In this document: one piece after another, positions 1 to 9,165 of the stretch
Numbering within the stretch: position 1 is the first letter of the stretch
How the letters are laid out: each line of letters starts with the position of its first letter
DNA from: DATKBT01 sp035546295
GTDB lineage: Bacteria; Acidobacteriota; Thermoanaerobaculia; Multivoradales; Multivoraceae
NCBI GenBank assembly: GCA_035546295.1
Contig: DATKBT010000112.1
Coordinates: 14,309 to 78,308 of the forward strand
Reading direction: 5' to 3'
Length of the DNA: 64,000 bases
Program-made: the position numbers and the translations under genes
Notes under the pieces: model-generated
The model's database searches: none
What the model saw: only the letters and a program-made list of their open reading frames with translations
What the model was told of the DNA's origin: nothing

Positions 1-1469
1 CCGTCTCCCCGTCGCGCACCACGAAGACTCCGCCGACCAGCACGTGGCGAACACCGACCGAGAAGCTCAGGTCGTCCTCGAACGTCGCCGTGTCGAGGAT
101 CGTCTCGGGGTCGAAGACGGTGACGTCGGCATCGGCGCCGAGCTGGATTCGCCCCTTCTTGCGCATGGCGGGCGCGATGTCCTCGAGCCGCTGCGCCGGC
201 ATCAGAGTCATTCGTCGGATCGAGTCGGCGAGCGTCAGCGTTTCCTGCGCGCGCACGTAGCGTCCGAGCACCCGGCTGAAGGTGCCGGCGGACCGGGGGT
301 GCGCGCCCGGCGCGTAGGGCATGCCGTCGGAGGCGACGATGACGAAGGGGGTGCTCATCGCGAGCTCGATCATCTCCGGCTTCATCATGTGGATGATCAC
401 GGTGCCCCCCTCCTCACGGAAGAGCTCGAAGGTCTCCTTGGTCAGGCGCTCGCCGGTGTCCTGCCACTGGACGTCGCCGTAGTCGATCCCGAGACGCTCC
501 TGCCATCCCTGGTCGAAGATCGACGACTGGATGCCGGTGGAGCCCGCGGTGTAGGGGTAGGACTCCGTCGTCACGTCGACGCCCCGATCCCGCGCGCCGC
601 CGATCAGCTCGAGCGCGGCCGGCAGGTCCCCCAGGCTCGAGCTGTTGACGTGCACGATGTGGAGCGGAGCGCCGGTCGCGGCCGCGTTCGCCACCACCTC
701 TTGAATGGCGTCGAGCCCCATCGACCGCACGTGGGTGTAGATCGGCGCCGAGCGCTCGGCGGCGAGCTGGAAGACGCGGAAGATCTCGGTGCGTGAGGCA
801 CCGGGGTAGTACTGGTGGGCCATGCCGATGCCGAGCCCGCCCTCGCGTAGGCCCTGGTCGATCAGCTCCGCGAGCTCGTCGAAGCGGTCCTCCGGGAGCG
901 GCTGATAGAAGCCCTCGGAGAGCTCCCCCTGGAGCGCGCGCAGCGGATCGTCGAGCGCGGCGACGTCGTCGAGCTTCTCGGCCAGTCCCTCGAGGCCGGG
1001 GATGGCGAGGGTGCGCAGCATTCCGTGCGAGACCGAGGCGCCGTAGTGGATGCGCGCCCTGCCCTGGCGCGAGGCGAGCCAGCGCTCGATGCGGGGGTAG
1101 CCCCACTCCAGCTCGAGCGCCGTCGTCACGCCGTCGCGCATCTGGTACTCGTTGGCCTCGGGGCTCTGGCCGTGGGCGTGCAGGTCGATGAAGCCGGGGG
1201 CCACCACCAGGCCGCGGGCGTCGATCGCGACGCCCCCGGGCGCGAGTCGGCCTTCGAGCGGATCCTCCGAGATCGCCACGATCGAGCCCGAGGCGATGCC
1301 CACGTCCCGGACCGCGTCGAGCCCGGTCTCGGGATCGATGACGCGCCCGCCCTCCAACACCACGTCGAAGACCTGCGAGGCCGGCTGAGCGTTCGCGGGC
1401 GGGCTCCAGGGACCGGCGGCGGCGGAGGCGATCACGGCGAGGACGAGGACACGGTCGAGCGTGGTCATT
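1..1469 (-). CDS. D-aminoacylase-like amidohydrolase, secreted, C-terminus cut by window edge
   Basis: Reads leftward from an ATG at 1469 and stays open to position 1, so about 489 codons are present and the stop lies outside. The N-terminus has a signal-peptide-like stretch (hydrophobic, ending near ...PANAQPA). It is followed by the amidohydrolase beta-sandwich (VLEGGRVIDPETG) and the APGFIDLHAHGQ metal-site strand near residue 90. Further motifs typical of N-acyl-D-amino-acid deacylases are IYTHVRS, LHIVHVNSS and VASDGMPYAPGAHPR (about residue 378). The family hydrolyses N-acyl-D-amino acids or related amides; the true substrate is unknown. An export signal suggests periplasmic action on peptidoglycan fragments or D-peptides. 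The gene is divergent from VWFA protein 1, with about 50 bp between starts. Confidence 0.85.
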
Positions 1470-1520
1470 GGCTTCTCCCGAGAGGTCGCGGGCGCGAGCT
1501 CGCGTGCGAGCATTGCGACG

Positions 1521-4196
1521 ATGCGTCATTCTACGAGTCCCATGGACGGCGCTCCCGCCACTCACCGGATGCTCGCGCTGCTCGGGGCGCTGGTGGGCTC
1601 GGCCCTGGCCCTGCTCGCGTCACAAGCGTCGGCGCGCGAGGTCCGGGCCCGTCCGGTGACGCTCCCCGATGCCTACTTCGCGGCCCGGCTCGCCGAGATG
1701 TGGCCGCTGCTGGCGTCCGAGGAGATCGCGGCCTTCGAGGCGCTCACCGGCGGATCCGAGCGGTTGGCCTTCCTCGAGTCGGCATGGAAGGCACGCGACC
1801 CGACTCCGGCGTCTCCGCGCAACGAGGTGCGCACGGCCTACGAAGAGCGTCTCCGTCAGGGGTACGAGCGGCTGGGTCCGATCGCGGCAACCGACCCCGA
1901 CGACGCACGCCTGCGCCTGATCGCGCTGCTCGGGGAGCCGGACGAGGTGCTGACGGCGACCGGCTCCCGGACGACGGGCGCAGCGGCGATCCTGGGGGCT
2001 TCGCCGGGTGATCCCGGGCCGCCGCAAACGCCCTCGGACTGCCCGGTTCCGCCGGTGGAGCTCTTCGTCTATCACCCGCGGGCGGGTCGCCCCGGCCTCT
2101 CGCTGCTGTTGCGGCGCACCGAGGAGGGTTGGCGGCTCCACGAGGAGGGATCGTGGATCCGCGGGATCACCAACGGCCTGGTGCTGTTGCAGTTGGAGCG
2201 GCGACGTTGCCGCGATCAGGCGGGCGCCTTCGTCGAGGCAGCCGCGCTGGCGCTCGAACAGCCCACGGGCTGGGAGGACGCGCTCGAGCTCGCCGACCTC
2301 CCCGCGCCTCGCGCAGACTGGTTGGATTCTCTGCGGGACGGGGCGTTGGACCTCACCGGCGACGAGGCGCCGGTGAGGTCCGAGCGGGAGCTGCTCGCCG
2401 TCTTCACCAGCCGCCGCGTCGAGACGTCGGTGGATCCGCGGCGCCCGTGGCGCCTGCGCCGGCAGAGCGTGATCGACGTGGACGCCCTGGTGGCACTCGA
2501 CGTGGCTCTCGACGTCGACCACGACCTGCTCGTCGCCCAGCCCTGGATCTCGCTGCGCCTGCGCGGCGAGGTCTTCTCACCGGCGGGGCGCAACCGAGGT
2601 CTGGTCGTCCGGCGCTTTGCGCAGGACCGCCTGGTGCTGCCGCCGCGTGCAGGTCCCGTCGAGCTGCCGCTCTCGTTCAGCGCGCCCTCGGGGTCGCAGC
2701 TCCTGGTGCTCCACGTCGCCGACGAGACGGGGCGCTTTGCACAGGTGCTGGCCTATGAGCTCGAGATCCCGCTCGTCCCCGCTTCCGGCGATCGCGAGAG
2801 CGTCGCGGAGCACGATCGCGGCCTGCTCGAGCAGCTCGATCGAATGCCGTCGTTGCGCCTGCGGCTCCCCGACGCCGTCATGGTCGGCGAGCGGCCGGTG
2901 CAGGCGATCACTCGCGGCGAGGTGGCGCGCGTCGAGTACCGCCTCGACGGCGAGCTCGCCGGCGAAGCGGAGACTCCGCCCTTCGAGGCCAGCCTCGAGT
3001 TCGGCCGGCTGCCGCTGGAGCAGGGTCTGGAGGCGATCGGCCTCGACGCGCAGGGGCGGCAGGTGGCGAGCGACCGGCTGGTGGTCAATCCCGGTCTGCA
3101 GCGGCTGCGCCTCGACCTGGTCGAGCTGACGGAGCTCCCGGGGGCGGTGCGGGCGAGGGCTCGCCTGATCCGTCCGGTCGGCGCGCGGCTCGATCGCATC
3201 GAGTGGTTCGTCGACGATCGCCGCCTGGTCGTCACGTCTCAGGAGCCCCTGATCGAGATCCTGCCGCTGGCCGCGGCGCCCGGACAGCCGCCGCCGCGCT
3301 TCGTTCGCGCGGTGGCTCACCTCGAGGACGGCCGAACCGTCGAGGACACCCGCTTCCTGAGCTCGGACGCCTTGGTCGAGCGCATGGAGGTCGATCTCGT
3401 GCAGCTCTTCGTGCGGGTCACCGACCGGCGCGGCCGCAAGATCGAAGACCTCGAGGCCGAGGAGGTGCTGGTGCTCGAAGACGGCGAACCGCAGACGCTG
3501 CGGACCTTCGACCACGCGACCGAGCTGCCGCTGCAGCTCGCGCTGCTGGTCGACGTCTCGGCCAGCATGCTCGAGCAGATCGAGCTGGTGCGTGCGGCCG
3601 CGACGGCTTTCCTCGAGCGGACGCTGCGCGCTCGGGATCAAGGGGCGATCCTCGCCTTCCGCAATGCGCCGAGCGTCATCGCGCCTTTCGGCCCGGCGCC
3701 GGAGTGGGTGAGCGAGACCGTCACGCGCTTTGAGGCCCGGGGCGGAACCGCGCTGTGGGACAGCGTGGCGCTGAGCGCCTACTACGCGCAAGGGCTCGTG
3801 GGGAAGAAGGCGGTGGTGGTGGTCACCGACGGCGACGATCGCGACAGCGACCTCACCTCGACCGACGTCGAGGAGCTGGCGCAGCGGATGGGCGTGGCGG
3901 TCTACGTCATCGCGCTGGGGATCGTGCCGTCGACGCAGACCGACGTCCGCGCCTCCACCGTCGATCATCGCCGCCCACTGCTCAACCGGCTGGCCGAGAA
4001 CACCGGGGGGAGGTACTCCTCGGCGCTGGGGCAGAAAGGCCTGCACGAGGCGCTCGAGGCGATCGAGCGCGATCTCCGGTCGCAGTACGTGGTGACCTTC
4101 CAATCGCGCCAAGAGGGGGACGGCTTCCGGCGGCTCGAGGTCGAAGTGTCGCGGCCGGGAGTGCGCGCCGGCACGATGGCCGGCTACTACCCGTAG
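1521..4196 (+). CDS. VWFA-related Acidobacterial-type protein 1 with GWxTD-like N-terminus
   Basis: Secreted protein of about 891 aa. I chose the ATG at 1521 because a signal peptide (MLALLGALVGSALALLASQ) follows; upstream GTG codons overlap the divergent amidohydrolase. Residues about 60-140 match the GWxTD-like pattern (FLESAWKARDPTPASPRNE), although the GW-TD signature itself is degenerate. The C-terminal third is a von Willebrand A domain with an intact MIDAS: DVSAS near residue 672, GGTALWD near 741 and TDGDD near 768. The end is GYYP. Such proteins are abundant in Acidobacteriota and are presumed metal-dependent adhesion or assembly factors; no reaction is known. It is a paralogue of the gene at 9166-11745, and the last bases are identical in both. 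Confidence 0.88.
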   Translation: MRHSTSPMDGAPATHRMLALLGALVGSALALLASQASAREVRARPVTLPDAYFAARLAEMWPLLASEEIAAFEALTGGSERLAFLESAWKARDPTPASPRNEVRTAYEERLRQGYERLGPIAATDPDDARLRLIALLGEPDEVLTATGSRTTGAAAILGASPGDPGPPQTPSDCPVPPVELFVYHPRAGRPGLSLLLRRTEEGWRLHEEGSWIRGITNGLVLLQLERRRCRDQAGAFVEAAALALEQPTGWEDALELADLPAPRADWLDSLRDGALDLTGDEAPVRSERELLAVFTSRRVETSVDPRRPWRLRRQSVIDVDALVALDVALDVDHDLLVAQPWISLRLRGEVFSPAGRNRGLVVRRFAQDRLVLPPRAGPVELPLSFSAPSGSQLLVLHVADETGRFAQVLAYELEIPLVPASGDRESVAEHDRGLLEQLDRMPSLRLRLPDAVMVGERPVQAITRGEVARVEYRLDGELAGEAETPPFEASLEFGRLPLEQGLEAIGLDAQGRQVASDRLVVNPGLQRLRLDLVELTELPGAVRARARLIRPVGARLDRIEWFVDDRRLVVTSQEPLIEILPLAAAPGQPPPRFVRAVAHLEDGRTVEDTRFLSSDALVERMEVDLVQLFVRVTDRRGRKIEDLEAEEVLVLEDGEPQTLRTFDHATELPLQLALLVDVSASMLEQIELVRAAATAFLERTLRARDQGAILAFRNAPSVIAPFGPAPEWVSETVTRFEARGGTALWDSVALSAYYAQGLVGKKAVVVVTDGDDRDSDLTSTDVEELAQRMGVAVYVIALGIVPSTQTDVRASTVDHRRPLLNRLAENTGGRYSSALGQKGLHEALEAIERDLRSQYVVTFQSRQEGDGFRRLEVEVSRPGVRAGTMAGYYP

Positions 4197-4223
4197 CGGG
4201 CTCGTGGTGGTCACCACTCCCCA
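4181..4223 (+). repeat. Identical 43-bp 3'-end block, copy 1
   Basis: Covers the last five codons of VWFA protein 1 (GYYP and the TAG stop) plus 27 bp downstream. It is identical to 11730-11772 at the end of VWFA protein 2, although the coding sequence just upstream has diverged. It contains the inverted repeat GTGGTG-GT-CACCAC flanked by GGG and CCCC, so it may fold and act as a 3' end or processing signal. Confidence 0.85.
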
Positions 4224-4619
4224 ACGAGCGGCGAGATCGCAGCGCGGTCATACCACGACCCCGCTAGCCCATGTTCCCCGCCCAAGCGCCGCAAGCGGCG
4301 CGGGCTCAGGTCGACTCGGCCGAAACCGCGGAATCCTGGCGAACAACATGGCTTGATCGAACTTTGGCCACTTTGTGAGCCTTGGCCTCGCCCTTGCGCG
4401 AGGCCAATGACCGCCGCCTGCCGCAGGCAGGCAAGAACTGCCCGCTGGCCTAGTCGACCTAGCGACCGGGCCCCGTGAGCGCATCCGAGCGGCACGACCG
4501 GACGCTCCTCTCGAAACGGCGCTCACGCTTCGAGCGACCGAGGCACGCCGATGCACCGGCTGATCGGCCGCCGCAGTTCTGCGTGGTCCGAGCGGAGCGG
4601 GCGCGGCCGCTCCGCTCCG
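4224..4619. other. Intergenic region with three GC-rich hairpins
   Basis: No convincing gene in about 400 bp between the convergent VWFA and ADOP genes. Three perfect inverted repeats are visible. At 4286-4301 GCGCCGC and GCGGCGC flank AA. At 4382-4407 there is a 9-bp stem, TTGGCCTCG with CGAGGCCAA, and an 8-nt loop. At 4416-4432 there is a 7-bp stem, GCCTGCC with GGCAGGC, and a GCA loop. The last two lie only 8 bp apart. They could be a bidirectional terminator or a REP-like palindrome cluster. No T-tract follows any of them. Confidence 0.6.
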
Positions 4620-7307
4620 CTAGGCGTCGACGCGCAGCGCCGCGACCGGATCGACCCGGGTGGCGCTCAGCGCCGGAATGACCGTCGCCCCGAGGGCGGT
4701 GGCGATCAGGGTGAGGGCCGCGATCGCGTAGGTCGCCGGGTCGGCGGGCGCCACCTCGAACAGGACGCTCTCCATCCAGCGCGTGACGACGAGGGCGGCG
4801 AGGAGGCCGAGCGCGGCGCCGAAGACGACGGGCGTCATGCCCTGACGGACGACCATGGCGAGCAGCGTCGTGCGGCGGGCGCCGAGGGCGGTGCGCACTC
4901 CGAGCTCGGCGACGCGGCGCGCCGTCTGCTGCGCGATCACGCCGTACACGCCGACCCCCGCCAGCAGGAGCGCGATCGAGGCGATCCCCACCAGCAACGT
5001 GGTCAAGAAGCGCGGCCGTGAAACCGAATCGCGGACGATCTGCTCCATCGACGAGATCTGGGTGATCGGTTGGGCCGGGTCGATTTCCTGAAGCACGGTG
5101 CGCACGTCGCCCGCGAGCGCCAGCGGGTCGACGCCGCCCCGCAGCAGGAAGGTCATGCCGCGCCTCGGCGACAGCGCCTGGGGCAGGTAGAGCGTCGGGA
5201 CCGCCGGCTCGTCGAGCGCCCGTTGCCGGATGTCGGCGACCAACCCGACCAGCGCGACCTCGCCTGCGCCGGTCGCGATCGAGCGTCCGACCGGGCTCTC
5301 GCCGCCGAATGCCTCGCGGGCGAACGCCTGGTTGACGAGGGCGACCGGCGCTTCGGGGGCGCGATCGCTCTCGTCGAGCGGACGGCCCTCGAGCAGCGGC
5401 ACGCCGAGCGCTCGCATGACGCCGGGGCTGACCTGGAGGATCCGCGCGCTCGGCTCCTGCCCTGGCGGCGGCTCCGGCCGGTCGGGGAGCCAATAGGACA
5501 GGGTCTCACCGTCGCGGCGCAGCGGCAGCCACCGGATCGAGCCGACCTCCTCGACCCCCGGCAGCGCCGCGAAGCGTTCCATCGCCTCGTGGTAGAAGGC
5601 GAGGTACTGGCTGCGCTCCGGGTAGCGCGCGTCGGAGATGGTGAGCTCGACCGCGAGCAGGCCCGCAGGATCGAAGCCGGGGTCGACGCGATAGAGGCGA
5701 TCGAGGGTGCGGACCATGAGTCCCGCGCCGACCAGCAGGATCAGGGCGACCCCGACCTCGAAGGCGACCAGGCCGCGGCCACCGCGCGTCGAGGTGGCGC
5801 GGCGGCCGGCGGCGGCGTGGGTGGCATGCCGCGAGATTCGCCAGGCCGGGGCCAGCCCGAACAGCAGGCCGGTGACGAGCGACGCGGCGAGCGCGAAGAC
5901 CAGCACGCGCAGGTCGACCGCGACCTCCCCGCCGCGCGGCAGCAGATCGCCGGCTCCGGCGACCAGCCAGCGCACCCCGGCGAGCGCGAGACCGACGCCG
6001 GCGAGGCCGCCGAGCAGCGCCAGTACCAGGCTCTCGGTGAGGAGCTGTCGGATCAGGCGGCCGCGGGCGGCGCCCATCGCCCCCCGGATCGCGATCTCCT
6101 GGCGCCTGGCCGTGGCGCGCGCGAGCAGCAGGTGGGCGACGTTGACGCAGCCGATCAGGAGCAGGATGCCGACGCCGGCGAAGAGGACCAGCAGCGACGT
6201 TCTCACGTCACCGACGATCGTCGCGTGGAGCGGGCGCAGGAGGGCCCCCCCGATCCAGGCGTTGGTGTCGGGGTGCTCCTCCGCGAGGGCGCGTGCGATG
6301 CCCGACAGGTCCGCGGTCGCCTGCTCGATGCTGGTCCCGGGAGCGAGCCGCGCGACCGCCTCGAGGAAGCGGACCGGCCGGAGCTCCATCGGGATCGAGC
6401 TCGAGGGAATGACCTGGACCGGGACCCAGATCTCGGTGCCCGACTCCGGAAAGGCGAAGTCGGGGGGCATCACGCCGACCACCCGGAAGGACCTGCCCTT
6501 GAGCGTGACGTCGTCGCCCACGATCGACGGATCCGCCGCGAAGCGCTGCGTCCACGAGCGGTGCGAGAGGACGACGACACGGGGGTCGCCCTCGATGTCG
6601 GAGGGCTCCACCGTGCGTCCCAGCAGGGGCGGGGTGCCGAGCGCCTCGAAGAATCCCGGGGTGACGTAGGCGGTCTCGAGCTCGAAGGCGCCGCGGTCGG
6701 TGGTGATCGATTGGCCCGACGGCGTGGTCGAGTAGAGGCCGATGGCCTGAAGCGTCCGGTTCCGCTGCGCCCAGTCCTCCCAGTCCGGCAGCGAGAACGC
6801 CGTCGTGGAGCCCGGATCCTCGGCCGCGGAAGGCCACACCCGCACCAGCCGCTCCGGCTCGGGATAGGGGAGCGGGCGGAGCAGGACGGCATCGAGCACG
6901 CTGAACAGCGCGGTGTTGGCGCCGATTCCCAGCGCCAGGGTCGCGAGCACCATCGCGGTGAAGGCGGGGCGGCGGCGCAGACCTCGGAGGGCGAAACGAA
7001 GATCGGCGGCGATGGCGTCCATGGCATTCTCCTTTCGGTTCCGGCGGAGGCGGCGGGGGTCGGGCCGGAGTCGCCGGAGGTGGGGGCGCAGGCGTTCTCG
7101 CCCGCCGCAGGCGATGAGGTCGGCACACTCCGCGAGCGCCGCGCGCCAACCGGCGACCGCGCCGCCCCGGCGGCGCGCTGCCTCGATCCGATCGCTCACT
7201 GTGGAGCGCAGGTCGTTCCCTTGCTCGAGGCGAAAAGCACGAGGGAAGGCGAGCAGACAGGCCCCCACCAGCGCCTCGCTGAGCCGCGAGCGGGGAGGAT
7301 CAGGCAC
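4620..7307 (-). CDS. ADOP-family (MacB/FtsX-like) duplicated ABC permease with prefix domain
   Basis: Integral membrane permease of the Acidobacterial duplicated orphan permease type. The core contains two MacB-like periplasmic domains and two FtsX transmembrane units: the first starts after LRFALRGLRRRPAFTAMVLA, the second ends with TRVDPVAALRVDA. I start it at GTG 7307, which overlaps the PadR stop as GTGCCTGA. The next 95 residues (LLAFPRAFRLEQGNDLRS and onwards) resemble the prefix domain that often precedes these permeases. An in-frame ATG at 7022 has an excellent AAAGGAG site, so an 800-aa form starting there is a real alternative. No ATPase is adjacent, as is usual for ADOP. Probable role: efflux or envelope transport under PadR control. 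Confidence 0.88.
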   Translation of the reverse strand: MPDPPRSRLSEALVGACLLAFPRAFRLEQGNDLRSTVSDRIEAARRRGGAVAGWRAALAECADLIACGGRERLRPHLRRLRPDPRRLRRNRKENAMDAIAADLRFALRGLRRRPAFTAMVLATLALGIGANTALFSVLDAVLLRPLPYPEPERLVRVWPSAAEDPGSTTAFSLPDWEDWAQRNRTLQAIGLYSTTPSGQSITTDRGAFELETAYVTPGFFEALGTPPLLGRTVEPSDIEGDPRVVVLSHRSWTQRFAADPSIVGDDVTLKGRSFRVVGVMPPDFAFPESGTEIWVPVQVIPSSSIPMELRPVRFLEAVARLAPGTSIEQATADLSGIARALAEEHPDTNAWIGGALLRPLHATIVGDVRTSLLVLFAGVGILLLIGCVNVAHLLLARATARRQEIAIRGAMGAARGRLIRQLLTESLVLALLGGLAGVGLALAGVRWLVAGAGDLLPRGGEVAVDLRVLVFALAASLVTGLLFGLAPAWRISRHATHAAAGRRATSTRGGRGLVAFEVGVALILLVGAGLMVRTLDRLYRVDPGFDPAGLLAVELTISDARYPERSQYLAFYHEAMERFAALPGVEEVGSIRWLPLRRDGETLSYWLPDRPEPPPGQEPSARILQVSPGVMRALGVPLLEGRPLDESDRAPEAPVALVNQAFAREAFGGESPVGRSIATGAGEVALVGLVADIRQRALDEPAVPTLYLPQALSPRRGMTFLLRGGVDPLALAGDVRTVLQEIDPAQPITQISSMEQIVRDSVSRPRFLTTLLVGIASIALLLAGVGVYGVIAQQTARRVAELGVRTALGARRTTLLAMVVRQGMTPVVFGAALGLLAALVVTRWMESVLFEVAPADPATYAIAALTLIATALGATVIPALSATRVDPVAALRVDA

Positions 7308-7662
7308 CGGCGTCCCCGGGGGCCAGCCGCCGCTCGCGGGCGTCGGCCAGCATGCGGGCGAGGCGCGCCGACTCGGCGGCGGCGACCGCGCGACCCAGCT
7401 CGGTGATCCGGTAGTAGCGCCTTCGCGGGTCGACCGCGGCGGCGTCGGGCGGCGGCGCATCCTCGATCCAACCGGCTTCCAGGAGACGCTGGAGCGCGGT
7501 GTAGAGCGTCCCCGAGCGCAGGGTGAGCCCGCCGTCGGTGCGCTCCTCGATGTCCTTGATGATCCCGTAGCCGTGCAGCTCACCGTTACCGAGGGCCACG
7601 AGGACGTGGAGAGCGAGGGGCGTGAGCGGCAGGCAGCCTTGCGTGTCGTGCGTGTTCACCAT
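7300..7662 (-). CDS. PadR-family transcriptional regulator
   Basis: A 120-aa winged-helix protein. The PadR signature is clear: LTPLALHVLVALGNGELHGY, then SGTLYTALQRLLEAGWIED, then RRYYRITELGRA. The ATG at 7662 is preceded by GAGAGG. The stop overlaps the GTG proposed for the ADOP permease, so the two are translationally coupled; PadR plus ADOP is a standard pair in this phylum. It probably represses its own promoter. The bases just upstream (about 7665-7700) are strikingly AT-rich for this genome and are the likely operator-promoter. The ligand cannot be deduced. Confidence 0.92.
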   Translation of the reverse strand: MVNTHDTQGCLPLTPLALHVLVALGNGELHGYGIIKDIEERTDGGLTLRSGTLYTALQRLLEAGWIEDAPPPDAAAVDPRRRYYRITELGRAVAAAESARLARMLADARERRLAPGDAGA

Positions 7663-7755
7663 GACTACCTCTCTTACGACTATAGCTGCTACAAAGTTAT
7701 CTGGAAGGAGCCGTTCATGTTAAGCCGCGCGAGCCTCCGGCATGGCAAGCTCGGC

Positions 7756-7791
7756 GACGAATCGCCGCAGGAGGACGAATCGCCGCAGGAG
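7756..7791. repeat. 18-bp perfect tandem duplication
   Basis: GACGAATCGCCGCAGGAG occurs twice back to back in the leader between the PadR promoter and the ASST-like gene. Each copy ends in GCAGGAG, which resembles a ribosome-binding site but is too far from the ATG at 7824 to serve it. Confidence 0.9.
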
Positions 7792-7823
7792 GTGGCCGCG
7801 CGGGCGCGGCCCGAACGGACGAC

Positions 7824-9104
7824 ATGCTGAGGAGCAAGCGCCTCGCCGCCATCGCTGCCGTGATCCTCGTCGGGCTCGGGGTCTTGTGGCTCTCGGCGAG
7901 GATCGCCCGGCGCCCGGCCCCCGAAGCCCCCGCGGACCTGCTGCCGGAAGGGCGATGGCACCGGATCTCGGAGCTGCAGCGCCAGGCCGAACAGCAGAGA
8001 GCGCAGCTCCTTTCGCTCGGCTACCTGTCGGGGCGCTTCGTGGCGCCCGACGGGTCGGGGATCGTCAGCTACGAGCCGGAGCGCGCGTGGCCCGGTATCA
8101 ACCTCTACACCTCGGGAGACGCGCCGACGGTCCGGCTGATGACGCTGGAGGGCGAGCTGCTCCACACGTGGAGCAGCCCCTATCGGCGCGCCTTTCCGAA
8201 CGGCTTCGAGACCCACGAGACCGATTACATCCGGCGAGCCCGTCTGCTCGAGAGCGGGGATCTCATCGTGCTCTACCAGGGGGGCGGCATCGCCCGCCTC
8301 GATGCCGACTCGAATGTGGTCTGGGCGAGCGCAGAGCCGGCGTTCAACGACCTCGACATCGGTCCCGATGGCGTCCTGCGCGTGATCGGCAAGCGTCCGG
8401 TCGCCATCGACGAGATCGACGGGCTCGAGTGGGAGCCGGCGCGAGAGGTCTTGGAGGACTCGATCGTCGAGCTGTCGATCGAGGATGGCAGGGTGCTCGG
8501 AAGGGTGTCGATCCTTCGGGCGCTCGCCGCCTCGCGGTACCGGAGCGTGCTCGACCCGCTCCCCACCGGTCCCGACATCCTGCATGGGAACACGGTGTCG
8601 GTGTTGACCGACGCGAGCCACGAGCCCTTCGCGACAGGCCAGCTCCTGGTCTCCTTGCGCGAGATCGACACCCTCGCCGTCATCGATCCGCGAGACGGTC
8701 GAGCGGTGTGGGCGGCGCGCGGTCCCTGGCAGCGGCAGCACGAGCCGATCCTGCTGCCGGGACGCCGGCTCCTGCTGTTCGACAATCGCGGCGGCGAGGA
8801 CGGCACCAGCCGCGTGATCGAGCTGGATCTCGAGAGCGACGAGACGGTCTGGGAGTACGGCGACGTCGACTCGCCCCAGGCCGGGGTCTGCCGACGGCTG
8901 CCGAACGGCAACACCCTGATCACCGAATCCGAGCGCGGAAGGGCTGTCGAGGTGACGCCCGCGGGCGAGATCGTCTGGGAGTTCGTCAGCCCGCATCGGG
9001 CGGGGCGGAACGGCGAGCTCGTCGCCACCCTGTTCGAGCTCGAGCGCTACACCGTCTCCGACGACTGGCTGGAGAAGCTGCTATCGGGCGGTCCTTTCGC
9101 CTGA
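7824..9104 (+). CDS. Arylsulfotransferase (ASST)-like beta-propeller protein, membrane-anchored
   Basis: A 426-aa protein with one N-terminal membrane segment (about residues 7-25, LAAIAAVILVGLGVLWLSA) and an exported propeller. Repeated blades carry W or V followed by polar turns. The C-terminal blade motif NTLITESERGRAVEVTPAGE plus IVWEFV is characteristic of the ASST/Arylsulfotran_2 family. Family members transfer sulfate between phenols through a histidine, but many homologues are not proven enzymes; HGNTVSVL and HEPILLPG are candidate histidine positions. No clear Shine-Dalgarno is seen. It sits between PadR and VWFA protein 2, in the same direction as the latter. Confidence 0.75.
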   Translation: MLRSKRLAAIAAVILVGLGVLWLSARIARRPAPEAPADLLPEGRWHRISELQRQAEQQRAQLLSLGYLSGRFVAPDGSGIVSYEPERAWPGINLYTSGDAPTVRLMTLEGELLHTWSSPYRRAFPNGFETHETDYIRRARLLESGDLIVLYQGGGIARLDADSNVVWASAEPAFNDLDIGPDGVLRVIGKRPVAIDEIDGLEWEPAREVLEDSIVELSIEDGRVLGRVSILRALAASRYRSVLDPLPTGPDILHGNTVSVLTDASHEPFATGQLLVSLREIDTLAVIDPRDGRAVWAARGPWQRQHEPILLPGRRLLLFDNRGGEDGTSRVIELDLESDETVWEYGDVDSPQAGVCRRLPNGNTLITESERGRAVEVTPAGEIVWEFVSPHRAGRNGELVATLFELERYTVSDDWLEKLLSGGPFA

Positions 9105-9165
9105 GGCGACGCGCTGGCGGCGGGTGGAATAGATCCAGGCCGCGGTGGGATTGACGATTGCGCCC

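Noticed and set aside
5070..7406. 778-codon plus-strand frame opposite the ADOP gene
   Set aside because: Antisense shadow of a permease with clear FtsX/MacB features.
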